Source: Bacteroides luti
GTDB lineage: Bacteria > Bacteroidota > Bacteroidia > Bacteroidales > Bacteroidaceae
Assembly: GCF_900128905.1 (NCBI RefSeq)
Contig: NZ_FQTV01000017.1
Span: 1-64,000, forward strand
DNA: 64,000 nt
Reading direction: 5' to 3'
Below, piece after piece: positions 27,952 through 36,759 of this stretch; the first letter of the stretch is position 1; each line of letters begins with the position of its first letter. Position numbers and translations under genes: made by a program. The notes under the pieces are model-generated. The model had not been told where the DNA came from. It made no database searches and worked only from the letters and a program-made list of their open reading frames with translations.

Positions 27952-28043
27952 CCTACACCCAGGTGGAGATGTTCCTTACATCCGGGTGTACCAACATCTT
28001 ACACCCGGATGGACAGCCTTGCTACACCTGGATGGAGCCACCA
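27952..28043. repeat. Tetrad palindromic array A (4 units, 23-bp period)
   Basis: Cores ACACCCAGGTGG (27955), ACATCCGGGTGT (27978), ACACCCGGATGG (28001) and ACACCTGGATGG (28024) start exactly 23 bp apart; the consensus is ACACCCGGGTGT. CATCCGGGTGTA in unit 2 (27979-27990) is perfectly complementary to TACACCCGGATG in unit 3 (28000-28011). Units 1 and 4 are complementary at 11 of 13 positions. The array can thus fold as one nested hairpin. It lies between the TPR gene and the outer membrane protein gene. Confidence 0.85.
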
Positions 28044-28090
28044 TTTACTCAATAAATGTTAACTAAACAAAATAAAATAAATTTATAAAT

Positions 28091-28127
28091 ATTAGGCGTG
28101 ATTTTTATTCACGAATATACGTCTAAT
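28091..28127. promoter_or_regulatory. Nested inverted repeats upstream of the 28145 gene
   Basis: ATTAGGCGT (28091-28099) mirrors ACGTCTAAT (28119-28127), with CGTGA (28097-28101) and TCACG (28109-28113) nested inside. The CGTCTAA part resembles the -10 box of the ECF-like promoters at 54090 and 56622, but no GCAAC -35 is present here. Ends 17 bp before the ATG. Operator or hairpin. Confidence 0.45.
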
Positions 28128-28144
28128 GCCAAAAAACACATAAT

Positions 28145-30613
28145 ATGAAAAAAAACTTATTAACTCTACTACTACTTTTATTGTGTATCGCAGCAAAGGC
28201 ACAATCAGAAAAACCTGTATTATTTACAGTAAAAGGAGTATTGCTGGATTCTATTTCAAAAACCGGTGAGCCATACTCTACCATACGGATTTTTAAAAAG
28301 ACAGCACCAAATAAACCAATAAAAGTCCTCACAACCGACCTTAATGGAAAATTCACACAAAAAATATCCGAAGAAGGTAATCTGGTTATATCATTTACTT
28401 CCGTAGGAAAGAGTGTTGTATATAAAGAGTTTTCAGTACAGCCTAATTCAACAACTATAGACCTTGGTGTTATCTACACAAAGGAAAATGCAAAAGAATT
28501 AAAAGGTGTTGAAGTCGTTGCGCAAAAGCCCTTAGTAAAAACAGAAATAGATAAACTTGCTTATAACATCGAAGATGACCCGGATTCAAAAACAAGCAGC
28601 ACATTGGAAATGTTACGAAAAGTACCTTTGGTTACAGTAGATGGCGAAGATAAAATACAGGTTAATGGTAGCAGTAAGTTTAAAGTATATGTAAACGGTA
28701 AGCCAAACAATATGATAAGCAATAACCCCACTGAGGTTTTAAAAAGCATGCCGGCAAGCTCTATTAAATCAATAGAAGTTATAACTAATCCAGGAGCTAA
28801 ATATGATGCCGAAGGAGTAGCAGGAATATTAAATATAGTTACTTTCGGTAAAGGAATGCAAGGATACACCACTACATTCAATGCAGGTGCAAGTACAACC
28901 GGGAGAAATGCCGGGATCTATTCTACTGTACAATCGGGTAAATTCACTGTTACAGGAAACTACTATTATAACTATTATAAATCTGCCGGTGATGTGGACA
29001 CATATAGTAAACGTGAAGATATTACTTCTACAACTAATAAATATCTGACCAATAAATCAGTTTCCGATTATAAAGGGAATTACAACTCCGGAAATATTGA
29101 AGCTAGTTATGAAATTGATTCATTACGATTAATCACATTCTCTGGTAGTTTATACGGAGGAAACAGCAAAAATAATTCAACCGGAAATACAGAAATGGAA
29201 GATGCTAATCTTAATTCAATGTACAGCTACAACACTATAAATTCGGGTAAAGACAACTATATGAGCATTGATGCCAGTCTTGATTATCAACGAACATTCA
29301 AAAAGAAAGACGAACTGCTTATTCTATCATACAAACTTAATGGTTCTCCACAAAAATCTGATGCATATACATATTATAAAGACATTCTAAACTACCCATC
29401 TCAGTTATATGATATGCACACAAAAGGAGATCCCAGTACAACAGAACATACTTTCCAATGCGATTACACTTATCCTATTACCAAAGAGCAAACTCTTGAA
29501 TTGGGAGCCAAATACATAATTCGTAATAGTGATAGTGATAATAAATATTACACTACAAATTCGGGAAGCGAAGACTTTAAAGAAAATAAAGATAAAAGTA
29601 GTAAATACAGTCACCTTCAGGATATTTTAGCTGCTTATGCCGGATATAGTTTGAAACATAAGAGTTTTGGATTCAAAACAGGCTTGCGTTATGAATATAC
29701 TATGATGGACGTTAAATACTATAGCGCTAAAGGAGAAGATTTCAATAAACGCTTCAGCGATTTGGTTCCATCGGCTAATATCTCGTACCAGATTGCTCCT
29801 ACCCAAACATTAAAGGCTTCTTATAATATGAGAATCAGCCGACCAGGTATTTGGTATCTGAATCCTTTTATTAATGATGCCGATCCTAAAAATATCAGTT
29901 ATGGTAATTCAAAACTGGATAGTGAAAAAAGCCATTCATTTGGATTGAACTATAGCAGTTTCTCTCAGAAGTTCAATATTAACCTTTCTTTGGGACATAC
30001 ATTTGTTAATAACAGCATAGAATCGTATTCTTTCATTAAGGACGGTATTGTTAATAACACGTTTGATAATATTGGTAAATGGTCATCAACACGTTTATCA
30101 TCTTATATAAACTGGAATATGACTCCTAAAACCAGAATATTCATGAATGGAAGTACAAGTTATGACGACTTTAAGAGTGATAAAATGGATCAATCTAACA
30201 ATGGATTCAATTACTACATCGGCGGTGGAATTCAACAAAACTTGCCATACGACCTGAGATTAAGCTTAAATGGAGGAGGCAGCGGATCTTCCATCGGACT
30301 TCAAGGAAAGAGATCAGGATATAAATATTATGGAATAAGCCTGAATAAGTTAATGCTTAATAAGAGACTGACAATCTCGGTATATGCTCGTAATTTGTTT
30401 AACAAGAACCTTACATTCACTTCTACTACAGAAACTCCAAGTTTCCGCTATTACAGCGAGACTACTTATCCGATGCGCAGTTTTGGAATTAATATCAGCT
30501 ATAGAATCGGAGAACTTTCTGCAGCTGTGAAGAAAACCGCAAAATCAATTCAGAACGATGATGTTAAGGGTGGAGGTAGCAATACCGGAGGAGGAGCTCC
30601 TTCAGGAAACTAA
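28145..30613 (+). CDS. Outer membrane beta-barrel protein, TonB-dependent receptor-like
   Basis: 822 aa: signal peptide (KKNLLTLLLLLLCIAAKAQ), an N-terminal carboxypeptidase-regulatory-like domain (about 25-115), a plug-like domain (about 125-225) and a large C-terminal beta-barrel (about 240-795). The plug has TLEMLRKVPLVTVDGEDKI, SIKSIEVITNPGAKYDAEG and AGILNIV; such proteins fall in the outer-membrane beta-barrel family 3. It ends in a Gly-rich tail (GGGSNTGGGAPSGN) rather than a terminal aromatic strand. Substrate unknown. Distantly related to the pair at 54-59 kb. Confidence 0.9.
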   Translation: MKKNLLTLLLLLLCIAAKAQSEKPVLFTVKGVLLDSISKTGEPYSTIRIFKKTAPNKPIKVLTTDLNGKFTQKISEEGNLVISFTSVGKSVVYKEFSVQPNSTTIDLGVIYTKENAKELKGVEVVAQKPLVKTEIDKLAYNIEDDPDSKTSSTLEMLRKVPLVTVDGEDKIQVNGSSKFKVYVNGKPNNMISNNPTEVLKSMPASSIKSIEVITNPGAKYDAEGVAGILNIVTFGKGMQGYTTTFNAGASTTGRNAGIYSTVQSGKFTVTGNYYYNYYKSAGDVDTYSKREDITSTTNKYLTNKSVSDYKGNYNSGNIEASYEIDSLRLITFSGSLYGGNSKNNSTGNTEMEDANLNSMYSYNTINSGKDNYMSIDASLDYQRTFKKKDELLILSYKLNGSPQKSDAYTYYKDILNYPSQLYDMHTKGDPSTTEHTFQCDYTYPITKEQTLELGAKYIIRNSDSDNKYYTTNSGSEDFKENKDKSSKYSHLQDILAAYAGYSLKHKSFGFKTGLRYEYTMMDVKYYSAKGEDFNKRFSDLVPSANISYQIAPTQTLKASYNMRISRPGIWYLNPFINDADPKNISYGNSKLDSEKSHSFGLNYSSFSQKFNINLSLGHTFVNNSIESYSFIKDGIVNNTFDNIGKWSSTRLSSYINWNMTPKTRIFMNGSTSYDDFKSDKMDQSNNGFNYYIGGGIQQNLPYDLRLSLNGGGSGSSIGLQGKRSGYKYYGISLNKLMLNKRLTISVYARNLFNKNLTFTSTTETPSFRYYSETTYPMRSFGINISYRIGELSAAVKKTAKSIQNDDVKGGGSNTGGGAPSGN

Positions 30614-31267
30614 AAACCAGTAATGTAATGAGATTGTCTAAAAAGTCAAAATACCCCCTTGTAGAATTGGATATTTGATTTCAGTCTCCATTAGAGATAC
30701 GAATAAATGATATGCCCTCAAAAAGTTTTTTGTTTAATTTTTGGGGTGCATATCATACTTTTTGAACACCCTCTTTATATGCGCGGAATTTTTCTTCTTT
30801 TTTCTGTATATATACGGGGTGAAATAAAAAAGCCCGCAGCTTATAATCAACTAATTAGCTCAAAAAGTAAAACGGATTGTCAGAAAACTTCCTTTATAGT
30901 TTCTCTGAGAAATAGAAAGATCGAGTTAAAAAGTGTTTCATGGCTGATTTTAAATACTATATAGAGGGATAAAAAAGAACTAAATTTCGATCGTATTTAT
31001 ATAACATTACAAATAAAATCAATAAAGCGCTTTCACGGATTGGAAAAAGCTATTTATAAAGTTAATCTATCAGAAGTATCTATTTAATATACAACAATTT
31101 ATAAGAATAAACTCTTTGTGTAAAATATTAAAACCGTAATCAAGAATAGATTACATAAAAAACCAAGCAATACTATAATAAATCTCTATGTCTTTGTAGC
31201 TTTTCATACTTAGAAAAAAGGGCTGTAACGCGATGTTACAGCCCTTTCGTCTATTTATGCAGACAAA
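30614..31267. other. 654-bp intergenic stretch with an isolated inverted repeat
   Basis: No supported gene; an 85-codon frame at 30707-30964 has no recognisable features. An inverted repeat joins ATGATATGC (30707-30715) with GCATATCAT (30748-30756), flanked by CCCTCAAAAAGT and TTTTTGGGGT. The segment TTGTCTAAAAAGTCAAAATA at 30634 onward resembles decayed mobile-element ends, but no partner repeat or target duplication is seen. The terminator of mrp closes the region. Confidence 0.5.
31217..31247 (-). terminator. Terminator of mrp
   Basis: Perfect 13-bp stem AAAGGGCTGTAAC / GTTACAGCCCTTT with a 5-nt loop, followed on the minus strand by a T run. Confidence 0.92.
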
Positions 31268-32374
31268 TTACTTATGCATTTCAACAATCTTGGTCGGAGC
31301 TAATTTCTCATTACGTATATTTACCTGACTCACTACATTTTCTGCCAGTGCAAGAAATGCCTGACCAGTAATTGATTCTTCATTCAGTGCAACAGGAACG
31401 CCACTATCTCCGCCTTCACAAATGCTTTGGACGATTGGAATCTGTCCAAGAAGAGGAAGATTCATCTCTTCAGATAGTAGTTTGGCACCTTCTTTACCGA
31501 AAATATAATATTTATTCTCAGGTAACTCAGCAGGAGTAAACCACGACATGTTTTCTACCAATCCCAGGATAGGAACATTTACCTTATCATTGGTAAACAT
31601 ATCAATACCTTTACGGGCATCAGCCAATGCTACAGCCTGAGGAGTGCTCACTACAATTGCTCCGGTTAAAGCAACAGTTTGAACAATAGTCAAGTGAATA
31701 TCACTGGTCCCCGGAGGAAGGTCGATAAGGAAATAATCCAGTTCACCCCAGTTAGCATCTGCTATTAATTGCTTCAGCGCATTACTTGCCATACCTCCAC
31801 GCCACACTGTAGCCTGATCGGGATTAACAAAGAAGCCGATAGATAATAGTTTTACGCCATACTTTTCTACAGGTATAATTAGATCTCTTCCTTCCACTCT
31901 CTCAAGGAAAGGACGGGCATCTTCTACCTGAAACATCTTTGGCATTGAAGGACCAAAAATATCGGCATCCAGCAAGCCTACTTTATAACCAAGTTTTGCC
32001 AAGGCAACAGCAAGGTTTGCAGATACAGTAGATTTACCTACTCCCCCTTTTCCGGAAGAAATAGCTATCACATTCTTTACATCAGGTAAAAGCTTTGCCA
32101 CCTCAGGGCGAGGTTTCTGAACTGCTACCACACTAATGTTACCAACAATTTCCACGTCCTTACTCACATAAGTAAGAATTGCAGCCTCAGCAGATTTCAC
32201 TAACGATTTAATAAACGGATCAGTAGGTTTCTCAAAAATCAAAGAGAAAGAAACCTTCATACCTTCAATGCGGATATCGTCATCCACCATTCCGGAAGAA
32301 ACAATGTCCTTGCCTGTTCCGGGGTAACGCACATTACTTAGCGCGTCGAGTATAAGTTTAGGATAAAGTGTCAT
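31268..32374 (-). CDS. Mrp/NBP35 family P-loop ATPase (iron-sulfur cluster carrier)
   Basis: 368 aa. An N-terminal MIP18-like (DUF59) domain (about 1-95, LYPKLILDALSNVRYPGTGK) is joined to the Mrp ATPase with deviant Walker A SSGKGGVGKSTVSANLA (near residue 105), GLLDADIFGPSMP, and IDLPPGTSDIHLT. The usual CxxC for cluster binding is not evident in the C-terminal part, so whether it loads clusters is unclear. The ATG at 32374 is chosen over 32386; it overlaps trmB by 6 bp less and gives the usual N-terminus. Confidence 0.93.
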   Translation of the reverse strand: MTLYPKLILDALSNVRYPGTGKDIVSSGMVDDDIRIEGMKVSFSLIFEKPTDPFIKSLVKSAEAAILTYVSKDVEIVGNISVVAVQKPRPEVAKLLPDVKNVIAISSGKGGVGKSTVSANLAVALAKLGYKVGLLDADIFGPSMPKMFQVEDARPFLERVEGRDLIIPVEKYGVKLLSIGFFVNPDQATVWRGGMASNALKQLIADANWGELDYFLIDLPPGTSDIHLTIVQTVALTGAIVVSTPQAVALADARKGIDMFTNDKVNVPILGLVENMSWFTPAELPENKYYIFGKEGAKLLSEEMNLPLLGQIPIVQSICEGGDSGVPVALNEESITGQAFLALAENVVSQVNIRNEKLAPTKIVEMHK

Positions 32375-32378
32375 TTTA

Positions 32379-33167
32379 TTATTCATTTTCTAATTGTTCA
32401 TCTTCAAAAGCTAACGTTGTCTTTTTACCGCTTCGTTTACTACGATTGTAGCTACGATAGGTATCAAGTTCAATTTCTTGTTCAGGTTCTTTTAAAGCAC
32501 CTTCCTGAGGAAGGGTAAACTTAAGATATTTTATATTCAATCCTCTGTCCAGCCATTGTTGCTCATAATATGTCTGAATTCCTAGAATATCATCTACCAA
32601 ACCAGAATGGTATAAATCTTCAGTAACAAACAACACCGGGAATTTATTTTCCTGAACCATGTAGTTTGTATAGGTAAACATGAAGTTACTGTCTGTCTTC
32701 AGATGGATAATTCCATCAGGAACCAGGAATTTGCGGTAACGGTCCATGAAGTAAGTTGAAGTTAGTCGTTTGGTTGCTTTCTTCATTTGAGGATCAGAGA
32801 AAGTAAGCCAGATTTCGCTCACTTCACCTTCCGCAAAGAAGCGATCGATAATTTCAATATTCGTACGCAGGAAAGCTACATTATTAAGTCCTTCTTTCAG
32901 AGAATCTGAAGCACCACTCCACATTCGCGAACCTTTAATGTCCACGCCAATAAAGTTTTTATCAGGAAACATGCGCCCAAGTCCAACTGTATATTCTCCT
33001 CGTCCACAGCCTAGTTCGAGTACAATAGGATTATCATTCTTAAAAAATTCCTTTCCCCACTTTCCTTGCATTTCAAAAGGAACATTATCAACAACCGAAT
33101 ACGGATATTCGAATACATGCGGATAGCTCCGCATATCAGCAAATTTCTGTAATTTATTTTTTCCCAT
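32379..33167 (-). CDS. trmB: tRNA (guanine-N7-)-methyltransferase TrmB
   Basis: Methylates G46 of tRNAs using SAM. 262 aa: Rossmann-fold SAM motif [14 protein letters not shown] (near residue 50), [12 protein letters not shown], and the family signature [20 protein letters not shown]. The C-terminal 30 residues are a lysine- and acid-rich tail beyond the catalytic domain. Operon: MBL hydrolase - trmB - mrp. Confidence 0.94.
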   Translation of the reverse strand: MGKNKLQKFADMRSYPHVFEYPYSVVDNVPFEMQGKWGKEFFKNDNPIVLELGCGRGEYTVGLGRMFPDKNFIGVDIKGSRMWSGASDSLKEGLNNVAFLRTNIEIIDRFFAEGEVSEIWLTFSDPQMKKATKRLTSTYFMDRYRKFLVPDGIIHLKTDSNFMFTYTNYMVQENKFPVLFVTEDLYHSGLVDDILGIQTYYEQQWLDRGLNIKYLKFTLPQEGALKEPEQEIELDTYRSYNRSKRSGKKTTLAFEDEQLENE

Positions 33168-33176
33168 TCAATCTTT

Positions 33177-33986
33177 TTATTTTATTTCTTCCACCCATCC
33201 GGTATAGTTATAGAACACACGTGTGCTAAATCCCTGATGGAAACGTGCATAGTTATCTATTCCCGTACAATGACAAACGCCCAGACGTTTAGGCAACTTC
33301 CTTCCCAGATAAGTACTTATCAGATCAAGCTTATCATCTCCGGCATTACGTACATGGAAACCTCCGATCAGCGCATTCAACGTGTGCTCAGGAAAAGCTT
33401 CCAGTGCCGAGCGAATAATATTAGTAATTCCTCTATGTGAGCAAGAGCTAAGTACCGAAATAGTTTTTGAATCCGATAAGATCAATGCCAATTCATCTTC
33501 AAAAGTATCGGGTACAATATTACCATCTTTCACAGTAAAGAAGTGCTCAAAATGAGTATCACCCTTTTCAACTATTTTAATCTGGGGAAGAACAGTTACT
33601 CCTGGTACTATTTCTGTTAAACTATCTACCAGCCATAACCGGTTTTCATCTACTTGCCCGGCACTTACAAAACCATTTTCGCGAGCATCTTTATATTTTT
33701 TCTGCAAAGCTTCCTTCTTGCAAACAACCTTAGCATGCGGATTGAGTTCAAGAAACTGCTTTACTCCACCTGTATGATCGCTATGACCATGAGAGAGAAC
33801 CAGATAGTCTACTTTCTTTAAATCAATGCCCAGTATCTCTGCATTTCTGATAAACAAATCAGAAGCTCCTGTGTCAAACAGTATCACCTTATCTTCGACA
33901 GCAATCAAAAGAGATAGTCCATGCTCTGCCTGCAATCCCCGATCGTAAACAACATTATCAACAAGAGTCGTTATTTTAAAGCTCAT
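33177..33986 (-). CDS. MBL-fold metallo-hydrolase (dihydropteroate-synthase-like group)
   Basis: 269 aa. Metal motif LSHGHSDHTGG (HxHxDH, near residue 65), preceded by ILFDTGAS and followed by VLSSCSHRGITNI and FHVRNAG-type histidines. The N-terminal VDNVVYDRGLQAEHGLSLLI pattern places it with the archaeal MJ0301-like beta-lactamase-fold enzymes. Substrate not predictable. Upstream of trmB by 9 bp. Confidence 0.9.
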   Translation of the reverse strand: MSFKITTLVDNVVYDRGLQAEHGLSLLIAVEDKVILFDTGASDLFIRNAEILGIDLKKVDYLVLSHGHSDHTGGVKQFLELNPHAKVVCKKEALQKKYKDARENGFVSAGQVDENRLWLVDSLTEIVPGVTVLPQIKIVEKGDTHFEHFFTVKDGNIVPDTFEDELALILSDSKTISVLSSCSHRGITNIIRSALEAFPEHTLNALIGGFHVRNAGDDKLDLISTYLGRKLPKRLGVCHCTGIDNYARFHQGFSTRVFYNYTGWVEEIK

Positions 33987-34151
33987 AATAACATCCGGAT
34001 TAAATTAATTCAGGCATTTGCCTTTAAATGAAAAAGGAGTATATTATCTCATAGTAAACTGACTATTTTGATAACACACCCCTTCTGCATTAATTATAAC
34101 AAATATTTTGCAATATACTTCTGTCTTTCAGAACGTTACTTTTATGGAATA

Positions 34152-35171
34152 TTATTCCACAATAGTAATCCATCCAAATTCATCCGGTTCGTCACCGTAC
34201 TGAATTGCACGAAGTTTATTATATAATTTTGTACTTATTGGACCTGGTTTGCCATCTTTTGCTATTACATAAGATATTCCTTTTTCAACGTCATCAATAC
34301 GTTCAATAGGGCTGATAACAGCTGCTGTACCGCAAGCGCCGGCTTCTTCGAAAGTAAGAAGTTCTTCTTCGGCAACCGGACGACGTTCTACCTTCAAACC
34401 AAAGCTTTCGGCCAATGCGATAAGGCTTCTGTTGGTTATAGAAGGAAGTACAGAAGTTGACAGCGGAGTAATATATGTATTATCTCTGATTCCGAAGAAA
34501 TTGGCAGCACCGCATTCGTCGATATATTTCTTTTCTTTAGCATCCAAATAGAACTCAGAAGAGTAACCCATATCGTGAGCTTTCTTATTAGCTCTAAGGC
34601 TAGCAGCATAATTACCACCAATCTTAAATGTACCGGTTCCAAGCGGAGCAGCACGGTCGAATTCACGAATAATCACATAAGGATTACATGAGAAACCACC
34701 TTTAAAGTAAGGACCTACAGGAGTAACAAAAACAATAAATGTATATTCGCTGGCTGGATGAACACCTACCTGAGCACTTGTACCAAACAGAACCGGACGA
34801 ATATAAAGTGAAGCACCACTTTCATAAGGAGGAACAAAACGTTCGTTTAGTTTAACGGCCTTCAATATTGCTTCTTTGAATTTATCAACCGGAAGCTTAG
34901 CCATCAAAATACCATCACAAGAAGATTGCAGGCGTTTAGCATTCTCTTCAAGACGGAAAATACGAATCTTACCATCTTTTCCTTTAAAAGCTTTCAAGCC
35001 TTCAAAAGCTTCCTGCCCGTAGTGTAAACATGTAGCCGCCATGTGAAGATTTATATATTCACTGCTGCTAACCTCAAGTTCTCCCCACTCACCGTTGCGG
35101 TAATTATACCGAACGTTGTAATCTGTCTTTATATAGCCAAATGACAGATTAGACCAATCTATTTGTTCCAT
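34152..35171 (-). CDS. ilvE: Branched-chain amino acid aminotransferase
   Basis: PLP-dependent transamination of leucine, isoleucine and valine with 2-oxoglutarate. 339 aa, fold-type IV, the longer eukaryote-like subgroup. The PLP lysine is K183 in TGTFKIGGNYAAS; other signatures are YIRPVLFGT, YLDAKEKKYIDECGAANFF and the C-terminal EEAGACGTAAVISPI. Single gene; a minus-strand TACTTTTG box at 35209-35216 could be its -7. Confidence 0.96.
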   Translation of the reverse strand: MEQIDWSNLSFGYIKTDYNVRYNYRNGEWGELEVSSSEYINLHMAATCLHYGQEAFEGLKAFKGKDGKIRIFRLEENAKRLQSSCDGILMAKLPVDKFKEAILKAVKLNERFVPPYESGASLYIRPVLFGTSAQVGVHPASEYTFIVFVTPVGPYFKGGFSCNPYVIIREFDRAAPLGTGTFKIGGNYAASLRANKKAHDMGYSSEFYLDAKEKKYIDECGAANFFGIRDNTYITPLSTSVLPSITNRSLIALAESFGLKVERRPVAEEELLTFEEAGACGTAAVISPIERIDDVEKGISYVIAKDGKPGPISTKLYNKLRAIQYGDEPDEFGWITIVE

Positions 35172-35294
35172 TATTATATGATGTTTTTGTAAGTTTTCTA
35201 TTGATTAGCAAAAGTAACTTTTATATTTCAAATTTCCACTTAATAGATTAAGAAAATTATGAAAGAGGAATCTTTTAAATGGGTTTAATATAAA

Positions 35295-35495
35295 TCAGTT
35301 ACCTTCACCTTCCATGATCTTTTTTATTTCTTCATCGGCTTTGTAAAGTTTTTCCTTACAAAAGCTGACTAATTTCTGAGCTTCTTTAAGCTTCTGGCTC
35401 AGCTGGTCGATATCCAGTTCATCTTTCTCCACAGCCGATACTATTTTTTCCAGTTTAGCCATAGCCTCAGCATAAGATTCTTTTTTTTCTGCCAT
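35295..35495 (-). CDS. xseB: Exodeoxyribonuclease VII small subunit
   Basis: 66 aa, short but typical: SYAEAMAKLEKIVSAVEKDELDIDQLSQKL-type helices. Together with XseA it degrades single-stranded DNA to oligonucleotides. It follows xseA after 17 bp on the same strand. Confidence 0.95.
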   Translation of the reverse strand: MAEKKESYAEAMAKLEKIVSAVEKDELDIDQLSQKLKEAQKLVSFCKEKLYKADEEIKKIMEGEGN

Positions 35496-35512
35496 ATCCA
35501 GTTGTCTATTAA

Positions 35513-36748
35513 TTATTTAACTTCACTTGTTACTTCACCCTTTGCCAGGCGTGTAGTAATTACATCTCCCGCTTTCAGTTGCGCGCTATCTGTCACAGCT
35601 TTCCCATCTTTGAGGGTTATACTGAATCCTCTTTTCAATAAGCGCTCAGGAGAAGCGTCGTTTACACGTTGCTCCAGCAACATCAGCCGGTGCTGTTTGT
35701 TCGTCAGGCTGCGGGCTATTCCCACATTTATTCGCTGAATCAGTTGTTCTAACAAGTAGCCTTCGCGAATTGTTCGGTTTTTAATAACCAAAGGCAAACG
35801 ATTCGTAAGTTCTGACAGTCGCGAATGTTCTTTATCCATGCGTACCGATACAGAAGATATCAGTGTTTGAGCCAGTTCCTCCAATGACAGTGCCGCATCG
35901 TGCATGTGAGTTATGAGGAATTGAGCTGCAGCTGTCGGCGTTTTTACCCGGGTGTGAGCCACAGAGTCGAGCACTGTATCATCACGTTCGTGCCCTATTC
36001 CGGTAATTATCGGTAAGGGGAACTGTGCACAGTTAGCAGCCAGCAGGTAAGTATCAAAGCCGGAAAGATCGGATGTAGCACCTCCTCCACGGATAATTAC
36101 CACAACATCGAAATCATCCCGATGGTCATTCACTGCATTCAGAGCAGCTATAACCGATTCTTCTACCTGATTGCCCTGCATCAATGCAGGAAAAAGGCGG
36201 GGGTAGAACACAAATCCATAGGGATTCTCTTCCAGCTGCCGACAGAAATCTCCGTACCCCGCAGCCGACGAAGAAGATATTACAGCTATTCGCTGAGCCA
36301 GCATAGGCATTTCAAGCTCTTTATTGAGAGTAAGAACCCCTTCATCCTCCAACTGTTTCAGAATTTCACGCCGTTTGCGTGCCATATCTCCCAGCGTATA
36401 AGTAGGATCTATATCAACAACCGTAAGACTGAAACCGTAAAGTTCATGAAACTCCACAGTGACTTCCACCATCACCTTTATTCCCGAAACGAATGCCTGA
36501 CCGGTACTTTCCTCGAAATAAGGTTTCAGCATACGGTATACATTAGCCCAGATGGTTCCCCTTGCTTTTGCAATAAGATTGTTACCACGAGCATCCTTCT
36601 GAATAAACTCCAAATAACAATGTCCGGTGGCATTTGAACGCACATCGCTTAGTTCTGCCTGAATCCAATAGGTATCAGGGAGTGATTCATTCAATGCCTG
36701 CCTTACCAAAGCATTGAGTTCGTAAAGTGATAATGGTTCTTTTTCCAT
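35513..36748 (-). CDS. xseA: Exodeoxyribonuclease VII large subunit
   Basis: Catalytic subunit of ExoVII. 411 aa: N-terminal OB-fold (about 1-105, YWIQAELSDVRSNATGHCYLEF) and the catalytic domain with IAVISSSSAAGYGDF, VVIIRGGGATSDLSGFD, and ITGIGHERDDTVLDSVAHTRVKTPTAAA (shown in parts). A C-terminal coiled coil precedes the RGFSITLKDGKAVTD segment. Slightly shorter than E. coli XseA. Co-transcribed with xseB, and 11 bp after the subtilase gene. Confidence 0.96.
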   Translation of the reverse strand: MEKEPLSLYELNALVRQALNESLPDTYWIQAELSDVRSNATGHCYLEFIQKDARGNNLIAKARGTIWANVYRMLKPYFEESTGQAFVSGIKVMVEVTVEFHELYGFSLTVVDIDPTYTLGDMARKRREILKQLEDEGVLTLNKELEMPMLAQRIAVISSSSAAGYGDFCRQLEENPYGFVFYPRLFPALMQGNQVEESVIAALNAVNDHRDDFDVVVIIRGGGATSDLSGFDTYLLAANCAQFPLPIITGIGHERDDTVLDSVAHTRVKTPTAAAQFLITHMHDAALSLEELAQTLISSVSVRMDKEHSRLSELTNRLPLVIKNRTIREGYLLEQLIQRINVGIARSLTNKQHRLMLLEQRVNDASPERLLKRGFSITLKDGKAVTDSAQLKAGDVITTRLAKGEVTSEVK

Positions 36749-36759
36749 GAATGGAGTTT

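Noticed and set aside
27952..28043. CRISPR array
   Set aside because: Units are contiguous 23-bp palindromes without spacers of unique sequence, only four copies, and there are no cas genes.
30707..30964. 85-codon open frame in the gap after the outer membrane protein gene
   Set aside because: No family resemblance and no promoter; its start lies within an inverted repeat. Judged non-coding.
34145..34159. TGGAATATTATTCCA palindrome at the ilvE stop as terminator
   Set aside because: AT-rich short stem overlapping the stop codon with no T run.
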